Below are positions 44,424 to 55,028 of a stretch of 64,000 nucleotides of DNA, piece after piece (the first letter of the stretch is position 1; each line of letters starts with the position of its first letter). A program made the translations under genes and the position numbers. This DNA comes from Streptomyces sp. ISL-10 (GTDB taxonomy: Bacteria > Actinomycetota > Actinomycetes > Streptomycetales > Streptomycetaceae). The stretch is taken from the NCBI RefSeq assembly GCF_018614575.1, contig NZ_JAGGOJ010000003.1, forward strand, positions 372,001 to 436,000, read 5' to 3'. Below the pieces are notes generated by a model. The model ran no database searches and had not been told where the DNA came from. It was given only the letters and a program-made list of their open reading frames with translations.

Positions 44424-47348
44424 TCAGTGCGCGACGGGCGCGGCGGCCGGGGCGGGGGACGCCGCGTCGAGGACGGCGAGGACGCGGAGCATGGGGCGGC
44501 CGGTGGTCAGCAGCGAGTCGGCGAGGCGGGTCAGGTCGGTCTTGGTCGTCCCGCCGCCGAGGCTGAGCTGCTCCCAGTCGCCGAGGCGCTGCCGGTACTG
44601 CTCGATGGGCCGCTCGAGCGCCCGGTCCCAGTCGTCGCTGTGCCGGTCGAGGAACGCCTCCGCCGCCCGCAGCGCGTCCGGGATGCCGGCGGCGAGGGCG
44701 TCGAGGTCGTGGGCGTGCAGCGGGTTGGCCATCGTCGGGCCGACCCCGGCGCGGCGCAGGGCGTCGACCATGTCGTCGGAGGCGACGCCGTCCCGTACGG
44801 TCATCCACTTCACGACGGTCGGGCGGCCGAGCGCGTTGGAGTAGATGCCCTGCACCAGGTACGTGGGGGAGGGGACGTCGGCGGTGACGACTGGGGCCTG
44901 CTGGCGGCCCAGGTTCACCAGCACCTTGTCCGTCAGCCACTCCACCACCGGGTGGAGATCGGTCAGCAGCGAGATGTCGGGCCAGCTGGAGGTGGACGAC
45001 TCCCGGGCCCGTACGAGCGCCAGATCGGCGAGCTTGCGGTTCAGCGTCACCAGCATCCGCTCGTGGAGGCGCTGTTCGCGGCGGTAGTCCGGCGGCAGGG
45101 CCTTCATCCGGTGGATCAGGTCGGCCGGTGGCTTGAAGGAGATCAGGCCCGTCTCGTCGTCGCGGTCCATCTCCAACTGCCGCTGCGCGTCCGGGAACAC
45201 CTCGCGCAGCGCCTCGTCGATGAACTCCCGCGTGCCGGCGAACAGGCGCGGCACGACGGCGGGCGCCGGCGCCGGGCCGGCGGTGTCGTCGTCAGCCGGT
45301 GCCGCCGGGCCTTCGGGTGCGGCCGGGGCCGCCTGCGTACCGTCGAACGCGTCGACCTCGGCGAAGAAGTCCGCCAGGAAGTCGTTCGCGGCCGCCACCG
45401 CGTCCTCCGCCGACCGCTGAAGCGACTCGTCGACCGTGCGGCCCCGCAGCAGGTCCTGGACCAGGGACTTCTCCTCGGCCTCCGCCCGGTACAGCCCGCT
45501 CACCGCCTCTGCCGTGCCCAGCGAGCGGTGCGCCTCGTCCTCCCGCTCCAGCAGCCGCTCCGCGACCGTCCGGTCGTCCTTCGCGCCGTCCACGCCGCTG
45601 GTGAGGATCAGCGCGCGGAACTGCGGCCGGTGGGCCTGCCCGTAGCGGTCGATGCGGCCGTTGCGCTGCTCGATGCGGATCAGCGACCACGGCACGTCGT
45701 AGTGGATCAACTGGTGGCACTGGCGGTGCAGGTTGACGCCCTCGGAGGCGACGTCGCCCGTGAACAGGATGCGTACGGGGGCGTCGGCGAGGCCGAAGTC
45801 CTCGACGCACTGCATCTGCTGCTCGTCCGAGAGCCCGCCGTGCATCACTCGCGCGGCCTCGGCGAGCGCCTTGCCCTTGAAGCCGAGTGCTGCCGGGACC
45901 GTCTCCCGCAGCCACTCCAGCGTCTGCACCCGCTCCGAGAAGACCACGACCCGGGTGTCGGACTTCGGGCCGACGCCGATGGCCTTCAACTGCTCGACCA
46001 GCGCCGCGAACTTCGCCGAGTCCGCCTCCGTCATGGTCGCGGTCAGTTCGTCCAGCCGCCGCAGGGCGAGGACTTCGGGCGCGTCCGGGTCGGCGAAGTC
46101 CTTCTTCACCAGCGTTTTGATGCGTGCCTCGACCGTCGCCCGGAACGCGCGTTGGGAGGAGAGGAACGACTTGAGCAGCGTGTATGGGAACAGCGGCACC
46201 TCGCTGACCGACGTGCCCTCCGCCGGCAGCCACACCTGTGCCAGTTCCTCGAACACCTTCTCCTCGGCCGGGGTCGCCGCGCAGTGCACCGACTCCGACG
46301 GGCCGCGGTCCGCCCACTGGCCCTTCATCGTCTCGCGGACCTCGGGACTGACCTTCGTGCGGCGGATGAACAGGTGCTCGATGTCCTTCGCCTCATACCG
46401 CTCGGGGTCGCGGATCGCGGCCGGGTCGAGCAGGGCGATCAGCTCGGCGAAGGAGCGGGCGTTGCCGTTGTGCGGGGTGGCGGAGGCCAGGATCAGGGCG
46501 TCGGTGCGCGGGGCGAGGAGCTGGGCGAGCTGGTTGCGCAGCGAGCCGCGGTTGATCAGGTTGTGCGATTCGTCGATGACGACCGCGTCCCAGCGGATCT
46601 GCTCCAGATGGTGCTTGTACTGGTCGGTGTTCTTCAGGGTGTCGACGGAGACGATGACCCGCTTGAAGTACGTGAACGGGTTGCGGCCCGCCGGGATCTC
46701 CCGCTGCACCTTCTCGATGCCCGCCGAGTCCAGCCGGATCAGCGGAATGGCGAACCGGGTCCACAGCTCGTGCTGGAACTGCTCCAGGACGTGCTGCGGC
46801 GTGACGACGAGGATGCGCTCGCCCCGGCCGCGCCGGATCAACTCGGCCAGGGTAAGGCCGATCTCCAGCGTCTTGCCGAGGCCGACCACGTCCGCGATGA
46901 GCAGCCGGGGGCGCAGGTTGCGGCCGGAGAGCGCGAGCTGCGCCGGGCGGTGCTGGTAGGGGAGTGCGTCGAGCAGGAAGCTGTCGGCGAGGGCGAGGCC
47001 GCGCTCCGACTGGGGGAGCGGCGTCTTGCGGAGCACGGCCTCCAGGAAGAGACGGCTGCGGCGGAAGTTCGCCGAGCCGTCCGCGATCAGCGTGGTGCGT
47101 CGCGGGTCCATCAGCTCCACGTCGTCCAGGGCCGTGAAGAACACGGCCTCCTGGTCGCGGACGAACTCCGAGACGCCCACCGCCTCGATCCGGTCGCCGT
47201 CGTGGGCGGTGCGCGTCACGTTCCGTACGAGCCACTCCTCGTCGCGTACGACGATCTGCGCGCCCGGCGGGTACTGGGCGTCCGCGACGACACTCGCGGG
47301 CCGGGCCATCGGCTCCGTACGCTCCGTGCGCTCCTGCTCGACGGTCAC
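44424..47348 (-). CDS. SNF2-family helicase, DrmD-like
   Basis: A 974-residue helicase. An N-terminal SH3-like part (YPPGAQIVVRDEEWLVRNV) precedes motif I IADVVGLGKTLEIGL (about 150), motif II VVIDESHNLINR (about 256, DESH box), motif III ILASATPHNG, and the C-lobe motifs GDVASEGVNLHRQCHQLIHY and QRNGRIDRYGQAHRP (about 568). A charged linker (about 690-715) and C-terminal domain complete it. This is the organisation of DISARM DrmD. The GTG start is preceded by AGGAGG. It lies 62 bases after the kinase gene and 20 bases before the methyltransferase gene, so all three form one transcription unit. It is not closely similar to the other SNF2 helicase at 23626 beyond the core motifs. Confidence 0.9.
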   Translation of the reverse strand: MTVEQERTERTEPMARPASVVADAQYPPGAQIVVRDEEWLVRNVTRTAHDGDRIEAVGVSEFVRDQEAVFFTALDDVELMDPRRTTLIADGSANFRRSRLFLEAVLRKTPLPQSERGLALADSFLLDALPYQHRPAQLALSGRNLRPRLLIADVVGLGKTLEIGLTLAELIRRGRGERILVVTPQHVLEQFQHELWTRFAIPLIRLDSAGIEKVQREIPAGRNPFTYFKRVIVSVDTLKNTDQYKHHLEQIRWDAVVIDESHNLINRGSLRNQLAQLLAPRTDALILASATPHNGNARSFAELIALLDPAAIRDPERYEAKDIEHLFIRRTKVSPEVRETMKGQWADRGPSESVHCAATPAEEKVFEELAQVWLPAEGTSVSEVPLFPYTLLKSFLSSQRAFRATVEARIKTLVKKDFADPDAPEVLALRRLDELTATMTEADSAKFAALVEQLKAIGVGPKSDTRVVVFSERVQTLEWLRETVPAALGFKGKALAEAARVMHGGLSDEQQMQCVEDFGLADAPVRILFTGDVASEGVNLHRQCHQLIHYDVPWSLIRIEQRNGRIDRYGQAHRPQFRALILTSGVDGAKDDRTVAERLLEREDEAHRSLGTAEAVSGLYRAEAEEKSLVQDLLRGRTVDESLQRSAEDAVAAANDFLADFFAEVDAFDGTQAAPAAPEGPAAPADDDTAGPAPAPAVVPRLFAGTREFIDEALREVFPDAQRQLEMDRDDETGLISFKPPADLIHRMKALPPDYRREQRLHERMLVTLNRKLADLALVRARESSTSSWPDISLLTDLHPVVEWLTDKVLVNLGRQQAPVVTADVPSPTYLVQGIYSNALGRPTVVKWMTVRDGVASDDMVDALRRAGVGPTMANPLHAHDLDALAAGIPDALRAAEAFLDRHSDDWDRALERPIEQYRQRLGDWEQLSLGGGTTKTDLTRLADSLLTTGRPMLRVLAVLDAASPAPAAAPVAH

Positions 47349-47410
47349 GGGCGCTGCCTCCTGTGCTGTTGCTGCTCTACGGGGGTGGTGCGGGGCGTTG
47401 GGGGCCCGGG

Positions 47411-48574
47411 TCAGAACTTGGCGCTCTGCGCGTACGCCTCGCGCAACTGCTGGGCGACCTTGCGGGCCTGTACCGAGTGGCGCCGCGGCGCGGGGGCGGG
47501 GCGCTTCGCGGTGCGGGCGGTGCGCGCGGCCGGCTCACGGGGAGCGATGTCCGCCCGGAGTGTGGGGGTCAGCGCGGGCGGGGGCGCGTCCACCGGCCTC
47601 GGCAGAAGCTGCGTGATCGGGAGCGTGGGCGCGGGGACCTCGGCGGCGGACTGCGGCAGCGGCTGGGTGGGGAGTTCGGCCGACGGTACGGAGGGCCCCG
47701 GCGCGGTGTGCGTGGTCAGCCGGCGCCGGGCCTGCGCGACCTTCAGACCCTGCGCCTCGATGACGGCCCGGCACCGCTGGACCACCTCGGGCATGGTCGG
47801 CCGGTCCCCAGCGGAGTGGGCGAGCATCGACGTCAGCAGCGGCACCAGTTCGTCCGGGACGCCCGAGAGGTCGGGCTCGTTCCCGCTCTGGATGATCATG
47901 TTGAACAGGACGTGGATGTTGGCTGCTTCGTACGGGTAGTGGCCGGTCGCCGCGTACAGCAGCACCGCGCCCAGCGCGTAGACGTCCACCGGGGAGGACA
48001 GCGGCTTGACGCCGCTCGCCTGCTCGGGGGCCATGCAGGTGGGGGTGCCCATCACGGTGTTCGGGGCGGTGAGCGTCACCCCGGCCTCGGAGAAGACGGC
48101 GAGCCCGAAGTCGATGATCTTCGGGCCGTTGGGGCCGAGGAGGATGTTGGCGGGCTTGAGGTCGCGGTGGACCAGGTCCTGCTTGTGGACGGCGGCGAGT
48201 GCTTCCGCGAGCGTCGCGCCGAGGGAGGCGACCAGGACGGCCGGGAGGGGGCCGTGGGTGGTGATGTGGCGGCGCAGATCGGGGCCGTCGACGTACTCGG
48301 TCGCCAGCCACGGGCGCTCGGCCTCCGGGTCGGCGTCCAGGAACGCGGCGATCCGCGGGCCCCAGATCGTCTTGAGGACCTCGATCTCCTGAGCGAAGCG
48401 CAGCCGGGCCTCGGAGTCGACGACCGACGCCTTGATCACCTTCACAGCCGCGGGCTCGCCACCGGGCGACTCGCCGAGATAGACCTGGCCCATGCCACCC
48501 TGCCCGATACGGCCGAGCAGCTCGAAGCCGCCGAGTTCGGCGGGGTCCTCGGGGCTCAGCGGCGTCGTCTGCAC
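47411..48574 (-). CDS. Cytosolic Ser/Thr protein kinase at the head of the helicase-methylase operon
   Basis: A 387-residue kinase. The PknB-type catalytic domain (about 14-265) is intact: Gly-loop IGQGGMGQVYLG, VAIK-type Lys in AAVKVIKA, HRDLKPANILL, DFGLA and MAPEQAS. The C-terminal 110 residues are Pro/Ala-rich and end in a basic helix. There is no transmembrane segment, unlike most Streptomyces Pkn proteins, so it acts in the cytosol. It is first in an operon with the SNF2 helicase and methyltransferase, which suggests that it phosphorylates them. This recalls the PglW kinase of BREX type 2 (Pgl), but the domains differ. The GTG start is preceded by GAGGAC. Confidence 0.9.
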   Translation of the reverse strand: MQTTPLSPEDPAELGGFELLGRIGQGGMGQVYLGESPGGEPAAVKVIKASVVDSEARLRFAQEIEVLKTIWGPRIAAFLDADPEAERPWLATEYVDGPDLRRHITTHGPLPAVLVASLGATLAEALAAVHKQDLVHRDLKPANILLGPNGPKIIDFGLAVFSEAGVTLTAPNTVMGTPTCMAPEQASGVKPLSSPVDVYALGAVLLYAATGHYPYEAANIHVLFNMIIQSGNEPDLSGVPDELVPLLTSMLAHSAGDRPTMPEVVQRCRAVIEAQGLKVAQARRRLTTHTAPGPSVPSAELPTQPLPQSAAEVPAPTLPITQLLPRPVDAPPPALTPTLRADIAPREPAARTARTAKRPAPAPRRHSVQARKVAQQLREAYAQSAKF

Positions 48575-48849
48575 GGGTCCTCGTTCGGGCTGATCAGGTG
48601 GTGAATGTCCGGGAACACCGTAGTCGACTGCATTGAGTGACGGGAGGGGTACGGCTACTTCGGCCCGAGGCGCACCGTGGTTCGAAGAAATGCCCGATGA
48701 GCGCTTCTTCGATCGATCTTCACAACAACTCCATATCGTGTTGGTCAAGCCCGGTGTGTCGAGACGTAGCGGCTGATATTTCAAGAGATCTCCAGGGTGT
48801 CTGATCATCGGCCGCCCTCGTGCCTCAACGCCCAGGAGGTTCCCGCCGC
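48575..48849. promoter_or_regulatory. Bidirectional promoter region between kinase operon and DUF4011 gene
   Basis: The 275 bases between the divergent starts include an A/T-rich patch (about 48715-48790) unlike the flanks. On the minus strand TTGACC at 48748-48743 is a plausible -35 box for the kinase operon; the -10 is not clear. AGGAGG at 48835-48840 is the ribosome-binding site of the rightward gene. The two units are therefore probably co-regulated. Confidence 0.4.
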
Positions 48850-51800
48850 ATGCCCGACGAGCCCAGGACCACGTCCGCACCCGCCGACGACCCCGGTCTC
48901 GATCGGCTGAGAGCCGTACTCGGCGACTGGCGCAACTCGCTGCTGGACATGGGCGGGCGAAACCGGTTGCTGAACTTCCGGCACACCAGGACCGCGACCC
49001 TGGAGATCACCACCCCCGACGCCGCGGCGCTCCTCGGCGGGCTTGCCAAGGGCTGGGACTTCGCACCCGTCGACGAGGACCCGTACGACGGCGACGACGC
49101 CTACAGCGGCAGGACCGACCGGGCGGCGACGGACCGTCCCGGACTCGTCACGCAGAAGACCACGCAGGCCGCGCTCAACAGCGCGCTGTACCAGCTGCGT
49201 CAGCGCTCCGGACAGATGTTCAACGACTACGGCCTGTGGGTCCTGTGGCTGGGCGTCGGCATGCTCGACTGGCGGGAGGAAGGCGCCCACGAGGCCAGCT
49301 CGGCGCCGCTCGTCCTCGTCCCGGTCGAACTGAGCCGCTCCACCGCCGACCGGCGCTACCGGCTCTGCCTCGCCGACGGCCAGGACCGCGCCCACAATCC
49401 CGCACTCGCCGTGAAGACGGACCGCCTGGGCGTCGACTGGAGCCCGGTCACCGCCACCGACCCCACTGACCTGCCCCGTGTGTTCTCGGCCGCCCGCGAC
49501 GTCGCCTCCGGACTGAAGGACTGGAAGGTCGACGAGAGGGTGGTGCTGGGTCTCTTCGCGTCGCACCGCGAGGCGATGTACCAGGACCTCCAGCAGAACG
49601 AGGACCAGATCCTCGCCCACCCGCTGGTACGCGCCGTCGCGCTCGGGCCCGACGCCGGGCTGCCCGACGACCTCATCGGCTTCGACCCCCCCCGGAACTG
49701 GACCGGATCGACGAGATCCAGCTGCCGGAGAAGACTCCGCTGGTCCTGGACGCCGACGCCTCCCAGCGCCAGTGCATCGCCGCCGCGCTCGACAACCGCT
49801 CCTTCGTCATGAGCGGCCCGCCCGGCACCGGCAAGAGCCAGACCATCACCAACATGATCGCCGCCCTGGTGCACGCCGGCCGCAGCGTCCTGTTCGTCAG
49901 TGAGAAGGCCGCGGCGCTCGACGTCGTACGCAACCGGCTGCGCGGCGTGGGGCTCGGCGACTTCGTCATGGCGCTGCACAGCGGCGACACCGGCAAGAAG
50001 GCCGTGGCCACCGAGCTCGCCCGCGTACTGACCACGGAAGCCCGGGTCAGCGGGGCCGCCGAGCACGAGCTGGAACGGGCACGGCAACTGCGCGAGGAGC
50101 TGTCCGCGTACGCCGCGGCCATGAACCAGACCCGGGAGCCGATCCGGCGCACCCTGCACGACGTCCTCGGCCGCCTGGTGCAGCTCGAGCAGGCCGGCAC
50201 ACCACAACTCCCGCTGTCCGCGCAGAACGCGAAGACCGCACGGACCCTGAGCGCGGCCGCGCTGCAGGAGGCTGCGGCCGCCGCCCAGTCCGTCAGCCGT
50301 GCCTGGCGGCCGGCCACCGAGGGAGAGGCCTTCCCGTGGCGCGGGCTGACCCGTACCTCGGCCCACCAGGTCGTCGCCGAGGCCGACGAAGCACTCGACG
50401 CCCTGCGGACCGCCGTCCGGCGGCGGCCCTTCGCGGCCGCCACCGACGAGCCGGGTACCGTGCGCGAACTGCAGCAGACCGTACGGACGCTGCGTGCAGC
50501 CCTGCCCGAGCAGAAGGCCGCCGCACCGGGCGTGGCACTGCCGGAGGACGTCGCCGGCCAGGTCGCACAACTCGCCGATCTCTTCGGCCTGCCCGAGCGC
50601 GGCAACGCCGAAAGCGCCTTCGCGCTGTGCGAGCTGGCCGACCTGGCTACGTCCGAGAACCGGCCGCCGCGCGAGTGGTTCGACACGGCGACCCTGCGGC
50701 AGGCCCACGAGGCCGCCGCACAGCTGCGGCAGGCGCTGGCCACCGAGACGCAGGCGCGCGCCGCAGCAGAAGACGTTTTCACCGATCAGGTGCTGCACGC
50801 CGCGGAACTGCCAGCCCTGGTACAGCGCTTCAAGGACCAGCACCACGGCCTGATGCACCGGTTCTCCGCCCAGTTCAAGGCCGACCGTGCGGCGGTAACG
50901 GCGCTCACCCGAACCGGCGCATGGGACAAGTCGCTCGTCGGCAGGCTCGACGACGCTCTCGCCTGGCACACCGCCGCCGGAGAAGTCGTACGCCTCACCG
51001 AGCTGCACAGCGCAGTCCTCGGTCGCCGTACGCCCCGCGTCCCGCAGGACATCGACGCGCTCGACCGCGCACTTGCCACCGCCGACCGCATCGCCGAGCT
51101 GGGGCGCGACGCGCACCGGCGGGAGGCGCTGACCGCACTGCTCGCCGACGACGCCGGCCACGACCGCCTGCCGGGCCTCCTCGCGGACAACATCCGCCGT
51201 TCGCTCGGTCACTGGTGTGCCATCGCGAGCCGCCGCGCCGAGCGCTGGTCCGACGCGGTCGGCGGGCTGCTCGACCTGTTCGACGCCGCACGAGGCGCGC
51301 AGCTCTCGCCCGCGCTGCTCGGACCCCTCGACCAGGCTCGGGAACTCATCGACAACCTCCGCGACGATCCGCGCGGACCGGAGGAGTGGCACACCTATCG
51401 CAGCGGCCTCGACGTCCTCGCCCGCCACGGCGCCGACGATGTGATCACCGCCGCTGCCGAACGGGGCCTCGACCCGTTGACACTTCCCCACGTTGTCGAG
51501 CAGGCGCTGCTGCGCTCCTGGGCCGAAGGCGTCCTCGCCACCGACATCCGGCTGCGCACCACCCGCTCCGACGCCCTCGATGCGCGCGTCGCCGATTTCC
51601 GCGAAGCGGACCGGCGGCTGATCGCCGCGGCAGGCGGGGCCGTCATAGAAGCGTGCAACAGGCGCCGGCCGCGAAGCTTCGGAAGCGGCGGCGGCGCCGT
51701 GATCGTCCGCGAGGCGGAGAAGAAGACCCGCCACATGCCCGTGCGCGAACTCCTGGGCAGGACAAGGGAGGTGGTGCAGCGCATCAAGCCGTGCTTCATG

Positions 51801-53783
51801 ATGAGCCCGCTCAGCGTCAGCCAGTTCCTGCCCGCCGACTACCACTTCGACGTGGTGATCTTCGACGAGGCGTCACAGGTGCGGCCCAGTGACGCCATCA
51901 ACTGCATCTACCGTGGACGCAGCCTCGTCGTCGCCGGGGACGAGAAGCAGCTGCCGCCGACCTCGTTCTTCGACGCCTCCGTCGAGGACGACTCGGACGA
52001 GTACGCCGAGGACGTACCCGACTCCTTCGAGTCCCTGCTGCACGCCTGCAAGGCGGGAGCCATGCGCGACCTGCCGCTGCGCTGGCACTACCGCAGTCGC
52101 CACGAGAACCTCATCACCTTCAGCAACCGCCGGTTCTACGACAACTCGATGATTACCTTCCCGGGTGCGTTCGACGAGGGCAACGACGTCGGTGTCGCGT
52201 TCCTGGAGGCCGACGGCGTCTACGACAGAGGCGGACGGCGTGACAACACGCGGGAGGCCGAGTACGTCGCCCGACGGGTCATCCACCACTTCGACACCCG
52301 GCCCGGCAGGACGCTCGGCGTGGTCGCCCTCTCCCAGGCCCAGGCGTCGGCCATCGACCACGCGGTCCAGCAGGCGCGGCTGACCCGACCGGACCTCGAA
52401 CACTGCTTCACCGAGGACCGCCTCGACGGCTTCTTCGTCAAGAACCTCGAGTCCGTGCAGGGCGACGAGCGCGATGTGATGATCATGTCCGTCGGCTACG
52501 GCCGCGACGAGAACGGAAAGCTGGGCCTCAACTTCGGCCCCATCAACAAAGGCGGGGGCTGGCGGCGCCTCAACGTCGCCGTCACCCGCGCCCGCTACCG
52601 CATGGAAGTCGTCGCTTCCTTCCGCGGCGCACACCTGGCCGACAGCCCCAACGAAAGCGTCCAGCACCTCAAGCGCTACCTCGAGTACGCGGAGAACGGC
52701 AGCGCCGTCCTCGCCGCCGACGCCGTCCAGTTCGACGCCGAACCCGACAGCCCCTTCGAGGAGTCGGTGCTCGAAGTGCTCCGACGTTGGGGTTACACCG
52801 TCCAGCCCCAGGTCGGCGTAGCCGGCTTCCGCATCGACCTCGGCCTGCGCCATCCGGAACTCCCCGGCGCCTACGCGCTCGGCATCGAGTGCGACGGAGT
52901 GATGTACCACTCCTCCCGGGCGGCCCGCGACAGGGACCGGCTGCGGGAGCAGGTGCTGAACGGGCTGGGCTGGCGGCTGTACCGGATCTGGGGGACGGAC
53001 TGGTATCGAGGGCGCGTTGCAGCGGAACTGCGGCTGAAGGAGGCCGTGGAGCAGGCCATAGCCCAAGGACCGTTGGTTGCCTCCCGGCCGCACGTACCGG
53101 CCGCCAGCAACACTGACGGTCCTACGCGTGGCCCGGGTGGGGAGCCGGCGACCTCGGTCTCCGATGCGTTGTCCGAACTGCATGGTGAGGAGATCGAGCA
53201 CGACCGCGTGCCGGTGGACCCGGAGATCGATCGGGCCTGGAGCACCGAGTACCGCATCAGTTCGTTCACTGTCTCCTCCGCCTACGAACTCCACACCCCC
53301 GAGGCCCGGCGAGACCTGCGCAAGGCGCTCGCCAGGATCATCGAGGCTGAGGGGCCTATCCATGAGGACCTGCTCGTCCAGCGGGCCCGGGAGGCATGGG
53401 GTGTCGCCCGGGCGGGCAACCGCATTCGGGACAACGTCCGTCAGGTGGCGCAGACGCTGGTCCGTTCCGGGCTTGTCACGGTTGATGGCTCGTTCTTCTA
53501 CGCGACAGAGCGTGGCGACCTCAAGGCAAGAAGGCACGCGCCCGGCGATGTCCCGCGAAAGGTCGCACACATCGCACCCGCGGAACGGCATCTGGCTCTC
53601 TGTGAGTTGACAGCGGAGTGCCCCGGTATGTCGCAGGACGAACTGATCAAGCAGGCCTGTGATTTCTTCGGCTGGCGACGCATGGGCAAGGACATCCGCG
53701 ACTGCCTGGCGGCCGACATCGCCGAGCTGTACGGCCAGGGCAGGCTGGAAGGCGGCCCGGGGCGCGTCGGCGCGGTGCGCTGA
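48850..53783 (+). pseudogene. DUF4011-SF1 helicase-Vsr-like nuclease (HheA-like), frameshifted
   Basis: The intended product is about 1644 residues: a DUF4011 N-terminus (WRNSLLDMGGRNRLLNFRHT), a UPF1-like helicase (SGPPGTGKSQTI at 49812, VVIFDEASQV at about 51858, VAVTRARYRMEVV at about 52575), a Vsr-like nuclease (IECDGVMYHSSRAARDRDRL) and a DUF3320-type tail (53230-53515). A run of eight C at 49686-49693 puts the first 280 codons out of frame with the rest; nine C, or six, would restore it. Everything else looks functional, so this is either a sequencing slip, a recent mutation or a contingency tract. The architecture is that of the single-gene antiphage candidate hhe. The ATG follows AGGAGG. 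Confidence 0.85.
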
Positions 53784-53814
53784 GAGGCGTGGTACGTATC
53801 GCTCGATCTTGAGG

Positions 53815-54515
53815 GACAGGTTCGCGGACCGCGACGGCCCGATTGCGCTTCCTGCGCCGCTCGTCCAGGTAGAGGCAGCGGATCCTTGACGACGTCCCCC
53901 GGCACGTTCTTGAGGGCGTTCAGCGGCTTGGTGGAGGTGGGGTCGGCGAACGCCTTTTTGATGTGCTGGGCGACTGCTTGCTCGGGGGCTCCCGGCTGGG
54001 AGCTGTACTCGAGCGTGGCGAGCATGCTGAAGGCGGCACCTCCCTTGTTCGCGGGGTTGCCGGCCCCGGTGGAGTTCCGCAGATACGTCGCTGAGTCCCA
54101 GTGTGGGGCGAACATGAACGGCTTGCCGGTCTGGGGGCTGTTGCCCACCCACCCCACCGGAAGTGTGGAGGTGATCTCGGGCTGATAACGGCGAAGACGA
54201 CGTCCGCTGCTCCCGCGCCGGTGCCCTGTCCCGGTGCGTAGCGAACGGTCTGGGTGTAGTGCGGACTGGCCTTCATCTGCGGCCAGGTCCTAATGACGGG
54301 GAGAGCCTTGCTGATGACCGGCTTGGCAGCAGTGGGCCAGTCCTGCGCGACGGCGCCCTTGAGCCCGATCTTGAGGCCTGCGACGCCGGTGCTGCCGATC
54401 TGCGTGAAGTCGATGACGTCGTAGTAGAAGAACATGGTGCGGTCGGCTTCTCTGGGGACGGTGCCCGTATGTACACGGTGTAGGTGCTGGTGCCGACCGG
54501 GCTGGTCCGTTTCAT
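53815..54515 (-). pseudogene. Decayed gene, possibly for a secreted NucA/NucB-type nuclease
   Basis: The coding frame shifts at least three times. The pieces, in order, read MKRTSPVGTSTYTVYIRA, then FFYYDVIDFTQIGSTGVAG and HYTQTVRYAPGQ, then (shift near 54178) EITSTLPVGWVGNSPQTGKP and NPANKGGAAFSMLATLEYSS, and finally (shift near 53880) LYLDERRRKRNRAV. The last piece resembles the stretch before the catalytic motif of actinobacterial NucA/NucB-type nucleases, but that motif is missing, so the identification is weak. It lies just beyond the end of the DUF4011 gene. Confidence 0.5.
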
Positions 54516-54529
54516 CCCCTTCGCCTTGG

Positions 54530-54808
54530 CCCACCACCGAGGCGGTCGGCAGACACACCGCGTTCGATTTGGAGGCGTTCCTCGACGAGGAGTGGCCCGC
54601 CTGGGGTATCCCCAAGATGGAGCTGGTCGCTTCCGGTGACGGCTTCCGGGTAATGAACTCGGCCACCTACCGCGAGGCGGCCCGCACCGCGATCACGGCA
54701 CCGCCGTTCGTTCTTCAGGCGACCACGGAGAACCTGAAGGCAATGCCTCCGGCTCCTGGGAGAGCCGACTGTGCAACAGAAGGTGCGCAGCCGAGTTGGA
54801 CGAACTGA
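54530..54808 (+). pseudogene. Unidentified gene fragment
   Basis: This frame reads FDLEAFLDEEWPAWGIPKME and FRVMNSATYREAARTAITAP before a stop at 54808, with plausible codon use, but it has no credible start and is short. It could be the end of a truncated gene. The 220 bases that follow (54809-55028) contain nothing recognisable. Confidence 0.3.
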
Positions 54809-55028
54809 TCGACGCAGCGAGCGGCGGGGGGCGCGGGCGGCCCGCGGCATCGTTCACGAGCCGTTGCCGTCGGCCTTGTTCCGGGCGGCGGCCGGCCGGT
54901 CACGCTCCGGAAGTGCGGCTCGGCCGGGGATCACCCCTGCCGGCACCGGCACCGACATCACGGCCCACGCGGGCCATGGGGTGAGCGCGCTGCGGTCGGA
55001 CCTGTGGCGGCGGATCGGCCACTCCCCT

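Noticed and set aside
44427..47939. A 1170-residue plus-strand frame opposite the SNF2 and kinase genes
   Set aside because: It is the antisense shadow of two genes with intact motifs; its own translation is Arg/Glu/Leu-rich without motifs.
39334..48574. A complete DISARM operon
   Set aside because: DrmD-like and DrmMI-like genes are adjacent but DrmA, DrmB and DrmC are not beside them; the DUF1998 helicase is about 25 kb away and no phospholipase D-fold protein was seen.
48820..49812. Two separate genes, a DUF4011 protein and a helicase
   Set aside because: The second half has no start or ribosome-binding site at its beginning and resumes exactly where the first frame breaks at the C8 run; one frameshifted gene explains it better.
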